From CAZYAK01 sp964645935 (GTDB lineage: Bacteria > Patescibacteriota > Gracilibacteria > Peribacterales > Peribacteraceae), in assembly GCA_964645935.1 (NCBI GenBank), contig CAZYAK010000003.1, forward strand, positions 1 through 57,899: a stretch of 57,899 bases of DNA. Direction: 5' to 3'. The position numbers and the translations under genes are program-made. Below the pieces are notes generated by a model that was given only the letters and a program-made list of their open reading frames with translations, ran no database searches and was not told the origin of the DNA. Below, piece after piece: positions 23,521 through 31,549 of the stretch. Within the stretch, counting starts at the first letter, position 1. Each line of letters starts with the position of its first letter.

Positions 23521-25521
23521 TCAGCAGCCCGATCCTGTGCAGGCCTCGCCCGTGACCTTTTGCTGCTGCTCGGCTGCGGCGCGCTGCATCTCGATGCGAA
23601 CGTAGCTGGCAAGGGTAACGTCTGGCATCTCGTGCACGAGACGGCGCAAGATGCGGCCGCGTTCGGGGTTGCCCTGCAGACGCTGGAACTCCAGCCACAA
23701 CTGGCGCTGGCGGCCTTTCTCGGTGTGATAGCCCTCCACCACACGGTTGCGGATCTGCGTGACCACGTCCTGCAGGGCGCTTTCGCTGAGCGGCTCGTGC
23801 GGTGCGCTGGACGACAACCCTCGGCGTCCACCCAACGCGACGACACGCAGCGTCCTGCTCGTGGCGCGGCTGATCTCCTCGGCGATCTGCGGGGGCTCGT
23901 CGGCAACGGCGGGCTGTGTCTCCACCGCTGCGGTGACCGTGGAGAACGTGGCCTCCACCTCTTTGCGCACATCTGGATTGGTGCCCTCGGGGAGGACGGA
24001 GTTGAGCTGCTCGAGGTCAGCCTTGGCCTCCTGCACGTCGCCCTCGTCGGCACGGCGCTTCACGGCGGCCAGCTCGTCAAGGAGCTCCGCAGTCTGAGTG
24101 TCGGGCTTCTGCAGGGAGTCCGGCAGCGCGGCGATCGTCTCGCGCACCGTCTGCTTGAGGGGGTAGGCGCTGTCGTCGGGGAGGGCGGCCGCGAGATCGG
24201 CGGCAGCCTCGGCCACCACTTCGTGCTCGAGGAGAGACTCCACGGCGGGGCTCACGAGAGCTCCGCTCGCGACGGCCAGCATGCTCTCGCGGTACTCGCG
24301 CAGCGGCTGCTCGGCGGCGGCAAGGTCCGATCCGCTCCCGCGAGAGAGGATGGCAGCGGCCTCGTTGAGGCGCGTGTTGGCATGGGTGATGATCTTGCGG
24401 GCGCGATCCTCGTCGTTCAGGGTAAAAAGCACGTCCACGGCCTCGGCGAAGCGCTTGGCGCGGTACAGCGTGGAATCTGGCAGGATGCCGGCGGAGGCCG
24501 CGCGGCGTTCCTGCTGGAGGAGGGCGATCTCGCGCTGGTGGGCGCCGTCGCGCGCGAGGTTGAGGTCCACCCACGCGTCATGGTACGCATCGGCCGGGAT
24601 CTGGGTGACGAGCGGGCGGCGCGACTTCTCCAGCGTCAGTTGCTCCCCCGCTACGAGTGATACGGTCTGGCCGCGGCGCGTGACGGTGGCACTGCGATGC
24701 AGCACGCGGACGTCAGTCTGGCCGCCGTCGGCGATGGACACACTGCCCTCATGCACCGCGATGCGTCCATGCGCGGTGCCGATGGAGATACCTTCGAGGT
24801 GCCGCGGCACGAGGCCGAGCACCCAGAGCGTGCCGCCCTGCAGGAATACCGTGGGACTGGCGACGGGCGCGCTGGGGCGGTCCGAGAAGTCGTTGATGGC
24901 CAGCGTGGTGTTGGGGCCCATGCGGATCACCGCGTCGTCGTAGAGGACGACCGTGGCCGAGCCCTCCCGGGTCTGGAGCATGGTGGCCTGGCGCAGGAGC
25001 GTCTCGTTGTCCAGCGGCTGCCAGAGACCACCGATGAGCACGCTCACCTCGCCGCCCGTGGGCATCACGCTCACGGAGGCGTCGGCCACAGTGACGGGCG
25101 CCAGGAAGAGCAACGGGCTCGCACGGACCACGAAGAGCAAGATGGTAAACGCCGCCGCCCACTTGACCGGGCGCGACAGCAGGATGGCGCCGTATGCCGG
25201 CTGCATACGGGGCAGGATGCGGCTCCAGAGGCGGGCACGGGCCTCGCGGGCGGGGGTAAGGGCCTCTCGGATGGCCGCCCAGACAGGCAAACGCTCGGGG
25301 CGGAACGCAGCGGAGACGCGCTCCCACACGCGAACGGAAGCAGAGGGATCCGGCGTGAGGACATCGCGCGCCGAAACCAGCAGGTCGGGGGCGGACGTGC
25401 GGCGCAACACGCGCGCGCGGATACGTTCTTTGGCTTGCTGCTGCGGATCAACAGACTTCCCCGCCTCCTGGAGGAGGCGGACGGACGCGAGAGCCGAAGG
25501 CGGAAGGTCGTGCTCCAACAT
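23521..25521 (-). CDS. FecR-domain protein, candidate anti-sigma factor
   Basis: A 666-aa membrane protein (GTG at 25530 is an alternative start). Residues about 1-115 are cytosolic and helical. About 120-140 form a membrane span (WAAAFTILLFVVRASPLLFL). Residues about 150-300 are a FecR-like beta domain (LLRQATMLQTREGSATVVLY, AVIRMGPNTTLAIN, LWVLG, GRIAVHEGSVSI). The C-terminal half is long charged helices ending in GCTGSGC-type Cys residues. The ECF sigma gene lies 38 bp upstream on the same strand, matching sigma/anti-sigma pairing. Confidence 0.8.
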   Translation of the reverse strand: MLEHDLPPSALASVRLLQEAGKSVDPQQQAKERIRARVLRRTSAPDLLVSARDVLTPDPSASVRVWERVSAAFRPERLPVWAAIREALTPAREARARLWSRILPRMQPAYGAILLSRPVKWAAAFTILLFVVRASPLLFLAPVTVADASVSVMPTGGEVSVLIGGLWQPLDNETLLRQATMLQTREGSATVVLYDDAVIRMGPNTTLAINDFSDRPSAPVASPTVFLQGGTLWVLGLVPRHLEGISIGTAHGRIAVHEGSVSIADGGQTDVRVLHRSATVTRRGQTVSLVAGEQLTLEKSRRPLVTQIPADAYHDAWVDLNLARDGAHQREIALLQQERRAASAGILPDSTLYRAKRFAEAVDVLFTLNDEDRARKIITHANTRLNEAAAILSRGSGSDLAAAEQPLREYRESMLAVASGALVSPAVESLLEHEVVAEAAADLAAALPDDSAYPLKQTVRETIAALPDSLQKPDTQTAELLDELAAVKRRADEGDVQEAKADLEQLNSVLPEGTNPDVRKEVEATFSTVTAAVETQPAVADEPPQIAEEISRATSRTLRVVALGGRRGLSSSAPHEPLSESALQDVVTQIRNRVVEGYHTEKGRQRQLWLEFQRLQGNPERGRILRRLVHEMPDVTLASYVRIEMQRAAAEQQQKVTGEACTGSGC

Positions 25522-25558
25522 GGCTTTCACCCGTTAAAACGGGGAGAAATGGCTTCTG

Positions 25559-26128
25559 TTACGCTCTATCGCGCATTTCGGGGGGTAAAATGGCTTCCAG
25601 CTTCTTGAGGGCGCGGAACTTGAGGATACGAACGGCACCTTCCGTAAGCCGGAGCGTCCGGGCCACCTCGTCCGTGGGCAGCTCTGCCACGTAGGTGAGT
25701 AGCAGTACTTCGCGGTAGCGCCGGGGCAGTTTGTCCACAGCCGCACGAACCACGCGCAACGTGTCTTCCGAGCGCGTGCGGGCATCGGCGCGGTTCCAGG
25801 CATCGGTGTCCTCCAGCTCCTCGGTGACCTCCTCGGTGTCACGCTCCTTGCGGTACGAATCGACCACCGCATGGCGTGCGATGCGAAAGATCCACGCGCC
25901 AAACGGCACGCCCGCCTGGGGCCTATACTGGTGCAGCTTCTCCCAAACCTTCACGAAGACATCGGCCACGATGTCCTCCGCCAGGTCCTGCGGGACACGG
26001 AACGCCGTGTACCGGTAGACGGCCAAGAAGAACTGGTTGTAGAGGCGCTCGAAGGCGCCGCTGTCGCCGTCCCGGGCGAGCGCCACGAGGCGCTGCAGCT
26101 CCGGTTCTGGAAGGGGCTCCGGGGCCAT
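25559..26128 (-). CDS. ECF sigma factor (RpoE-like)
   Basis: A 189-aa sigma-70-family factor. Region 2: DSGAFERLYNQFFLAVYRYT, DLAEDIVADVFVKVWEKL, GAWIFRIARHAVVDSYRK. Region 4: LPRRYREVLLLTYVAELPTD, EVARTLRLTEGAVRILKFRA. It is more typical than the tandem pair at 17-19 kb. It is followed by the FecR-domain gene, its probable membrane-bound regulator. TACACT lies 11 nt before the ATG. Confidence 0.93.
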   Translation of the reverse strand: MAPEPLPEPELQRLVALARDGDSGAFERLYNQFFLAVYRYTAFRVPQDLAEDIVADVFVKVWEKLHQYRPQAGVPFGAWIFRIARHAVVDSYRKERDTEEVTEELEDTDAWNRADARTRSEDTLRVVRAAVDKLPRRYREVLLLTYVAELPTDEVARTLRLTEGAVRILKFRALKKLEAILPPEMRDRA

Positions 26129-26223
26129 GACAGGCGCGCAGTGTACAGGATAACGGACGGAACAGGGGCGGCGCTCACCGGAAAGAACGCGATTTTGCGG
26201 GATTCGTTACAATCGAATGGGCT

Positions 26224-26832
26224 TCAGGCGAGCGGCAGCGCGACGCGACGCGCTGTCTCCGGCTCCAGGATCCCGTCCAGGAAGCGCAGCAGTCGATCAC
26301 GGATGGTCTGGACGGATCCGCCGAGGGATTTCTGCAGGAGGACGAGCGACTTCTTGAGCGCGGCATGGCCGGGAGCGCGCTCATTCGGGCCTTGCAGGTG
26401 TAGCACACCGTAGCCCTTCTGGGCATGCTCGATATCCAGGAATTGCGAATCGGCAGACAGCTTGTCGATCTCGAAGCGATGCGCGAGGAGCTCTTCCGTG
26501 GACAGGCCGAAGAGATGAGCGACCTCGGCGAGCTGAGCGATCCGCTTGCTCACGGCGACATCGCTCTGACCTTCGTAGAAGTGCCCGCAGGCCATATTAG
26601 TGGAAGCCCAAGGGCAATCGGCGGCCATCGTCCCCTCGTCCTCATGGAGCACGCCGCAGCAGACGATCTTCAGCTCCCGCGCCTTGTCCAGGATGACGCG
26701 CGGGACCGCGCCCTTGAGCATCTGCCGCTGGTACTCATCCAGCCACGCGAAGCCCTCCGGATGGCGGGCGGAAGGCAGGGCCTGATCGAGTTGGTCGGCG
26801 GAAAGCACCGGCGGATGGTAAAGATGTTTCAT
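26224..26832 (-). CDS. Orphan protein with possible metal-binding Cys/His
   Basis: A 202-aa protein if started at the ATG at 26832. A GTG at 26808 is attractive because its leader TCTTTACCATCCGCC matches those of the tandem sigma genes. The product is soluble, with helices (ADQLDQALPSARHPEGFAWL, AVSKRIAQLAEVAHLFGLST) and a segment holding CCGVLHEDEG, then CPW and MACGHFYEG, a possible metal site. The C-terminal part (HAALKKSLVLLQKSLG, IRDRLLRFLDGILEP) is helical. Not recognised. Confidence 0.65.
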   Translation of the reverse strand: MKHLYHPPVLSADQLDQALPSARHPEGFAWLDEYQRQMLKGAVPRVILDKARELKIVCCGVLHEDEGTMAADCPWASTNMACGHFYEGQSDVAVSKRIAQLAEVAHLFGLSTEELLAHRFEIDKLSADSQFLDIEHAQKGYGVLHLQGPNERAPGHAALKKSLVLLQKSLGGSVQTIRDRLLRFLDGILEPETARRVALPLA

Positions 26833-26901
26833 CCGGATGCAACATGGGACGGGGGAAATTCCCTCTTCTCCGCCGAGCGAAGCCACGAAAATACCCAAAA
26901 G

Positions 26902-26957
26902 TTGACGGAAAACGGCCCGATGTCTAGGGTTTCCGGCCCGGTCCGCTTCGGACCGGT
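26902..26957 (+). promoter_or_regulatory. Promoter and leader hairpin of the 26991 gene
   Basis: TTGACG-N17-TAGGGT (26902-26930), then a leader hairpin CCGGTCCG/CGGACCGG with a 3-nt loop (26939-26957), 19 nt before the GGAGG ribosome site. Confidence 0.6.
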
Positions 26958-26990
26958 CGCCTGCTCCTTTCCATCGGAGGATCTCGGACC

Positions 26991-27362
26991 ATGCTGCCTC
27001 GCCGTCTCTACTGCGCGACGTACACCTGCCGCTGCACCATCGAATCGTATGCCATCGAAGGCGACGTCGACCCCGACCGCGTCCCCGCCCTCGTCCCGTC
27101 CAGCCCGCACCGGGTGGGCTACCGGCTCCACCACCGCGTGGGCGACGTGGATACTGGCGGGGCCGAGGACTACGGCTGTCTGCACCTGCACAACGCCGTG
27201 CCGGTGGCGATCACGGAGGTACTGCGCCTCCTTCGCACCATGCCGAGCATCGACGTGGGCGACGGCATCACCGACGTGGCGTACGTGGTGACCTGCCGCG
27301 ACTGCGGCAAAAAAGCCCTCGTCCAGGTCACATCGTCCGTCGGCGTCACACTCATCAAGTAA
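26991..27362 (+). CDS. Orphan 123-aa Cys-containing protein
   Basis: It starts at an ATG with GGAGG 10 nt upstream. It begins MLPRRLYCATYTCRCTIESY and ends with VTCRDCGKKALVQVTSSVGV then TLIK. Four or five Cys in two groups (YCATYTCRC and CRDC) suggest a small zinc site. The middle is His-rich (GYRLHHRVG, YGCLHLHNAV). No signal or membrane span. It is a single-gene unit with promoter, leader hairpin and terminator hairpin. Not recognised. Confidence 0.62.
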   Translation: MLPRRLYCATYTCRCTIESYAIEGDVDPDRVPALVPSSPHRVGYRLHHRVGDVDTGGAEDYGCLHLHNAVPVAITEVLRLLRTMPSIDVGDGITDVAYVVTCRDCGKKALVQVTSSVGVTLIK

Positions 27363-27382
27363 TCCGCCGTCTGGCGCAGGCG

Positions 27383-27407
27383 TGGGGCATCTCCGGGAGG
27401 TGCCCCA
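27383..27407 (+). terminator. Terminator hairpin
   Basis: The stem TGGGGCA/TGCCCCA is extended by CTCC/GGAG inside. It lies 20 bp after the 26991 gene stop, with no T tract. Confidence 0.65.
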
Positions 27408-27433
27408 TTCGTCATGCTCGCCCCTCGTACGGG

Positions 27434-27573
27434 TGCCGGATTGATCGCCACCCGCGGGGCGGGACCCCCGCGGCTGGGTTAATAGGCGGGTCGGGCCTGG
27501 AAGAGATCATGCTTCTTCAGCCGTACAGCGTCATCAACCGAGTCGAACTTTTCCCGTCTCTACGCTGACACTT
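27434..27573. repeat. Dispersed repeat with CCGCGGGG hairpin, copy A
   Basis: It begins TGCCGGATTGATCGCCACCC, then a hairpin CCGCGGGG...CCCCCGCGG, then about 90 bp with blocks CAGCCGT.CAGCG, TCGAACT and CCCGTCTCT.CGCTGACAC. A second copy is at 36750-36875; the first 46 bases are identical and the rest diverged. Confidence 0.8.
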
Positions 27574-27730
27574 TTTGCACCGGGGTGGGTCAGGAAGGTA
27601 AGGGAGGTCCAGGAGGGGGTAGGGAACCGGACAAGGTTCCCTCCTCTTCCTGGGACCAACCCCTGCCGGAACTATCGGATGAAGGACGACCGAAGCGATG
27701 CGCTTCTGGATCGTACGAAAAAAATGACTG

Positions 27731-27816
27731 CCTCACTCCCACTCAATCGTGCCCGGCGGCTTGTTGGTAAGGTCCAGAAAGACGAGATCGACGCCATCGA
27801 GCGCCAAGACACGCTC
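27731..27816 (-). pseudogene. Displaced guaA 3' end (direct repeat)
   Basis: These 86 bases are identical to 28392-28477 and, on the minus strand, encode the last 27 residues of GuaA (ERVLALDGV..., ending PPGTIEWE) plus the stop. Upstream codons do not match GuaA. The two copies are 661 bp apart, with repeat DNA between. The guaA 3' end is a known integration site of genomic islands, so this looks like the distal attachment copy left after an element was lost or shrank. Confidence 0.8.
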
Positions 27817-27889
27817 TGTTATCAAGCCGAGGACGTCGCGTCGTGGGCTTGGGACGCGATCCCCTGGGACAAAGAACTGGAGAACGAAA

Positions 27890-28390
27890 GCCTCGATCTG
27901 CGAAGAGCTTCCCATTTCTTTGTACGCGACAAAGAAATGGGAGAAAGAAAACGCCGACCTGCCAAGCCGCCGGCCTCCAGCGGATAGGGCTCCGCCGCTC
28001 ACTCGTTGAATCACACGTACCCTCACGCTCCGGCCGCAACCACTGACCTACTGTGGCAGGTCGAGGGGTACGGCTCAGGCCCTGCTCGGAAGGGATCAGT
28101 GGTTTCAGACGAGTGTTGCCAAGGAACCACACAAACAATCACACCCATCTCTGGAGCCCGGCCCCCTCCATGAAGATCGCGCATGCTGTCTGAGGAGGGC
28201 CTGCGGGCCCGACGAGTTCTTGCGCGGGCGCCTTTCTTTCCGCCGTTTCTTTGGCGCGTACAAAGAAACGGCGAACCCTGGCGGAGAAGACTCCCGCTCG
28301 AGAACATGTAGCCCCAGGATCGCACACAAAAAGTACCACCCTCGGTGGTGCGGATGGCACGAGGAGAACAGACGGTTCCATTGATCGCCA
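27890..28390. repeat. Mosaic repeat cluster between the guaA direct repeats
   Basis: No gene is seen from 27363 to 28393. This part carries the TTTCTTTGT palindrome module at about 27914-27945 followed by GAGAAAGAAAACGCCGACC, the GGTCGAGGGGTACGGC...GGAAGGGATCAGTGGT module at 28050-28105, and an inverted copy of the palindrome module at about 28225-28275. The same modules occur at 20-380. No integrase or other coding capacity is visible between the direct repeats. Confidence 0.75.
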
Positions 28391-28393
28391 CCC

Positions 28394-30196
28394 TCACTCC
28401 CACTCAATCGTGCCCGGCGGCTTGTTGGTAAGGTCCAGAAAGACGAGATCGACGCCATCGAGCGCCAAGACACGCTCCGTCATGCTCTGGAGCACGGAAG
28501 GCGGGAGGACGAAGGCGTGGGCCGTCATCGCGTCGGTAGAGACGATAGGGCGCAGCACCACAGACTGGCCACCGGCGCGTGTGCCGAATGGCAGCAGCAC
28601 TACGGGGAACTGCCAGATCTCCCCATCCAAAGCGGCGCGCACCATCTCTTCGTGCACAGCGGCGTCGGCCTCGCGCAGGAGGTCAGCACGCTGACGCGTG
28701 ATGGCCCCGGGGGTGAAGGTGAAGGCGACAGGCGGAGCGGTACGTGAGGTGCAGAGCAGCACGCGATTGAGCGTGGGGTGGGAATTCGGGACCGACGTGG
28801 CTAGATGCAGGTGCTCTTCGGTGACGACGGTTGGCCGGTCCGAGAAGAGCGCCACCGCGTGGCGGTACGTGCGGCCGTCACCCTGCACGCCCACGGACTT
28901 CACGGGGAGGATGGCGTGCGTGCCTAGGCGTGCGGTGTCGCTGCGCCCGGGAAGGTCGGGGCCATTGGCGCAGAGAATGCGCACCCCAAGTCCCGGTCCC
29001 GGGAACGGATGGCGCCACACGAGAGCTTTCGGCAGACCCAGCTCCTCGCCAAGCAGGCGCACTTCGTCTTTGTAGAGCTCCTTGAGCGGCTCGATCACGA
29101 GGCCGGCGTCGATCATCTTCTGCACCGCATCTACACGATTGTGGTGCGTCTTAATATGGTCTGCATGCTTGGTACCGCCAGTCTCGATGGTGTCGGGGTA
29201 GATGGTCCCCTGGCCCAGCATCCAGCCATCCTCCACGCGAAGGTTCAGCCGCTCACTCACGCGCTTCTGCACAGCCAGGAACGTGTCGCCGATGATCTTC
29301 CGCTTAGCCTCGGGCTCGGTCACGCCCTCCAGGTTCTTGAAGAATTCGGCCGAAGCGTCCTCCACTTTGAGGTTGGTGATGCCAAGCTTCTCAAAGGCCT
29401 CCGTAATGAGCGCAACTTCGTTTTTCCGCATCAGGCCCGTGTCGACGAGCAGGCCCTGCACGCGGTCCGCGCCAAGCACCTTGTTGAGGAGCGTGAACGC
29501 GACGGAGGAATCCACGCCGCCGGAGACGAGCATGAAGACCTTGCGATCGCCGACCTCTTTGTTGAGCGCCGCACCCACATGGTCCTCGAAGCTGGTCATG
29601 GACCAGGGCGCAGGCTCGCAGAGCATCACGAAGTTCTTGAGGAGATCCATCCCGTGCTCCGTGTGTGTCACCTCCAGGTGGAACTGCGCGCCGTAGAGAC
29701 GACGCTTCTCGTCCGCCATCGCGGCGTAGTCGCCCACCGCGGTCTTGGCGGACTGCGAGAAGCCCTGGGGCAGGACGCTCACCTCGTCGCCGTGGGACAT
29801 CCACACCGTGAAGGTTTTGGGCAGACCCTTGAAGAGCGCGCCGTGGCTGGTGACGGTAAGGGGCGTCTTGCCGTACTCCTTCACCTTCCCCGGGGTGACC
29901 TTGCCGCCGAGGACCTGGGCCAGCCACTGATGGCCGTAGCAGAGGCCGAGCACGGGGATGCCGAGCTCCAGGATCGTGGGGTCCGCCTGGGGGCTCCCCT
30001 TCTCATACACGCTCTGCGGTCCTCCGGAGAGGATGATCCCCGCGGCGCCTGTGAGCTCCTCAGCCGGCGTCTCCGCCACGCGGATCTCCGAATACGCCCC
30101 CAGACGCCGGACGCGGTTGGCGATGAGGTGGGCGTACTGCCCGCCGAAATCCAGGATGACAATGGAGCCGGGGTGGATGGGAGGCGGGCCCTTCAT
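28394..30196 (-). CDS. guaA: GMP synthase (glutamine-hydrolysing)
   Basis: Converts XMP to GMP with glutamine and ATP. The 600-aa product has a class I amidotransferase domain (LSGGPQSVYE; LGLCYGHQ with nucleophile Cys86; FHLEVTHTEHG with catalytic His), the ATP-pyrophosphatase P-loop MLVSGGVDSSVAF, and HPFPGPGLGVRI. The C-terminal dimerisation domain ends KPPGTIEWE. It is about 75 residues longer than usual GuaA; the extra sequence follows GVRI (roughly 450-520: SVGVQGDGRTYRHAVALFSD, VTEEHLHLAT). The start is at 30196. The final 86 bp are duplicated downstream. Confidence 0.95.
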   Translation of the reverse strand: MKGPPPIHPGSIVILDFGGQYAHLIANRVRRLGAYSEIRVAETPAEELTGAAGIILSGGPQSVYEKGSPQADPTILELGIPVLGLCYGHQWLAQVLGGKVTPGKVKEYGKTPLTVTSHGALFKGLPKTFTVWMSHGDEVSVLPQGFSQSAKTAVGDYAAMADEKRRLYGAQFHLEVTHTEHGMDLLKNFVMLCEPAPWSMTSFEDHVGAALNKEVGDRKVFMLVSGGVDSSVAFTLLNKVLGADRVQGLLVDTGLMRKNEVALITEAFEKLGITNLKVEDASAEFFKNLEGVTEPEAKRKIIGDTFLAVQKRVSERLNLRVEDGWMLGQGTIYPDTIETGGTKHADHIKTHHNRVDAVQKMIDAGLVIEPLKELYKDEVRLLGEELGLPKALVWRHPFPGPGLGVRILCANGPDLPGRSDTARLGTHAILPVKSVGVQGDGRTYRHAVALFSDRPTVVTEEHLHLATSVPNSHPTLNRVLLCTSRTAPPVAFTFTPGAITRQRADLLREADAAVHEEMVRAALDGEIWQFPVVLLPFGTRAGGQSVVLRPIVSTDAMTAHAFVLPPSVLQSMTERVLALDGVDLVFLDLTNKPPGTIEWE

Positions 30197-30322
30197 GGAC
30201 GGAGTGTACGGAACGCAGACGACGCACCGCAACGCACGGTTATTTCCTCTGTGTGCCGCGAGAAACTAAAAACACATCATTCATCATATTGCATTTCTTG
30301 GCAACCAGCGGAGAATACACCC

Positions 30323-31549
30323 ATGTCACTCGAGTCGCAGCCCACATCTGGGATCGACGAGCATGATGCCATCGTCCAGCAGACGGTGCTGGATCCAACC
30401 AGGAGTCCTACAGATATCCATCAGGTGCGGCCGCGAATTCGGCAGGTCCTCAATACAGACACGCCCCCCGTCAACTATCTAGAGCCCACGATACACACGC
30501 CGACCCGGGTCCGTGGGTACTCCACGCCCTCTCGCGCCGTGCAACGGCTCTACCCAACAGCCTTGGAGATCGGGCATGGAGCGGAGAGCGTGGTCTTTCA
30601 TAGCCACAAGCCCAGCCTCTTGGCCATACTCCACGAGGGAGAGCACCCTGTGGACCCACTGAGCGGGAATAGAACGCCTGGTAATTACTTCTCGGCCGTG
30701 ACCAAGGCGTGCGAGCACCCCGTGGACGAGGACGAGTTAGCCCGCGAATACCTGCGGTACCGCGAGCGCCTGAATGTCCTCCAGCGCATCTTGGCGCGGG
30801 ACGAGTACCTCGGCCCGGCCGAGGCCAAGGACGCAGTGGTGAAAGTGGTGCCCTCCCAGATCCCGGACGGAGACACCGACCATCCGGTCCTGAACCAGCG
30901 CTTCGTGCCGGAACAGTCGCTCAACCGCTGCCTCCAAGTGCGCGGCTGGTACGCGGAACTGGTACGGAATGGTGACGAGGACCCGGAAAGCCGCCTTACG
31001 ACTCCAGAGGAGCAGGACGACTACCAGGCAATCACGGAGATCACGCTGCTCGGGCAACACATGGATGGCTTTAATCGCGACAAGTTCTTGGATATCCAAG
31101 GCTGCGCGCAGCTGCGGACGCTGGTGCGCTCGTGTGACCATCGACCCACTCGCAAGGCGTACGTCACGCGCCTGCTTGCGGGCATGATGGCCGTCACGAC
31201 GGAAACCCAGGAACTCTTCGATACCGCGGGCTTCGGGAATATGCTCGTGTTCCACCGCGGCGACGATCTCACCGAGCACACCTCGCGCCTGATCGATCCG
31301 TACTTCTCCGATGAAGACATTTTGACGCGGGGGTGGAACGGACTCGAGCGTCTTCGGTCTGGGGAGACGCCGCATCTGGGAGATTTGATGGCCACGATCA
31401 ACTACGTCAACTCGCAGCGCACCGTGCGCGGGCTCGCGCTCGCGCTGGGGATGCAGCTCCCTCCCCCGCCGCTCCCTCCGGGATGGACCCGCGCCGAAGT
31501 GAACTTCCGTCCGCTTATCGAGGCGTTCCGGACCCGGATCCCCCACTGA
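30323..31549 (+). CDS. Orphan protein with kinase-like C-terminal motifs
   Basis: A 408-aa soluble protein from an ATG at 30323 (GGAG 9-10 nt upstream). About residues 75-95 read ALEIGHGAESVVFHSHKPSL, resembling a Gly-rich loop. About 305-335 read GFGNMLVFHRGDDL and SRLIDPY, like the N...D(P) metal-binding part of aminoglycoside-phosphotransferase-fold kinases, but the usual HGD catalytic triplet is not evident. It may be a divergent or inactive kinase. Its 3' end overlaps the convergent O-antigen-ligase-like gene by 35 bp. Confidence 0.65.
   Translation: MSLESQPTSGIDEHDAIVQQTVLDPTRSPTDIHQVRPRIRQVLNTDTPPVNYLEPTIHTPTRVRGYSTPSRAVQRLYPTALEIGHGAESVVFHSHKPSLLAILHEGEHPVDPLSGNRTPGNYFSAVTKACEHPVDEDELAREYLRYRERLNVLQRILARDEYLGPAEAKDAVVKVVPSQIPDGDTDHPVLNQRFVPEQSLNRCLQVRGWYAELVRNGDEDPESRLTTPEEQDDYQAITEITLLGQHMDGFNRDKFLDIQGCAQLRTLVRSCDHRPTRKAYVTRLLAGMMAVTTETQELFDTAGFGNMLVFHRGDDLTEHTSRLIDPYFSDEDILTRGWNGLERLRSGETPHLGDLMATINYVNSQRTVRGLALALGMQLPPPPLPPGWTRAEVNFRPLIEAFRTRIPH

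Noticed and set aside
20..28275. Conceptual proteins read from the TTTCTTTGT module (peptides such as FLCRHKETGERKRR)
   Set aside because: The same peptide-like string appears at each repeat copy in changing contexts, without starts or ribosome sites; it is repeat DNA, not genes.
27731..28477. The guaA direct repeat as a CRISPR-like or tandem array
   Set aside because: Only two copies, 86 bp long and coding in one of them; there are no regular spacers.
29009..30322. Long plus-strand open frame antisense to guaA, continuous with the 30323 gene
   Set aside because: It is a GC-rich shadow of guaA with His/Leu/Gly-rich composition and no motifs; the real gene begins at the ATG at 30323.
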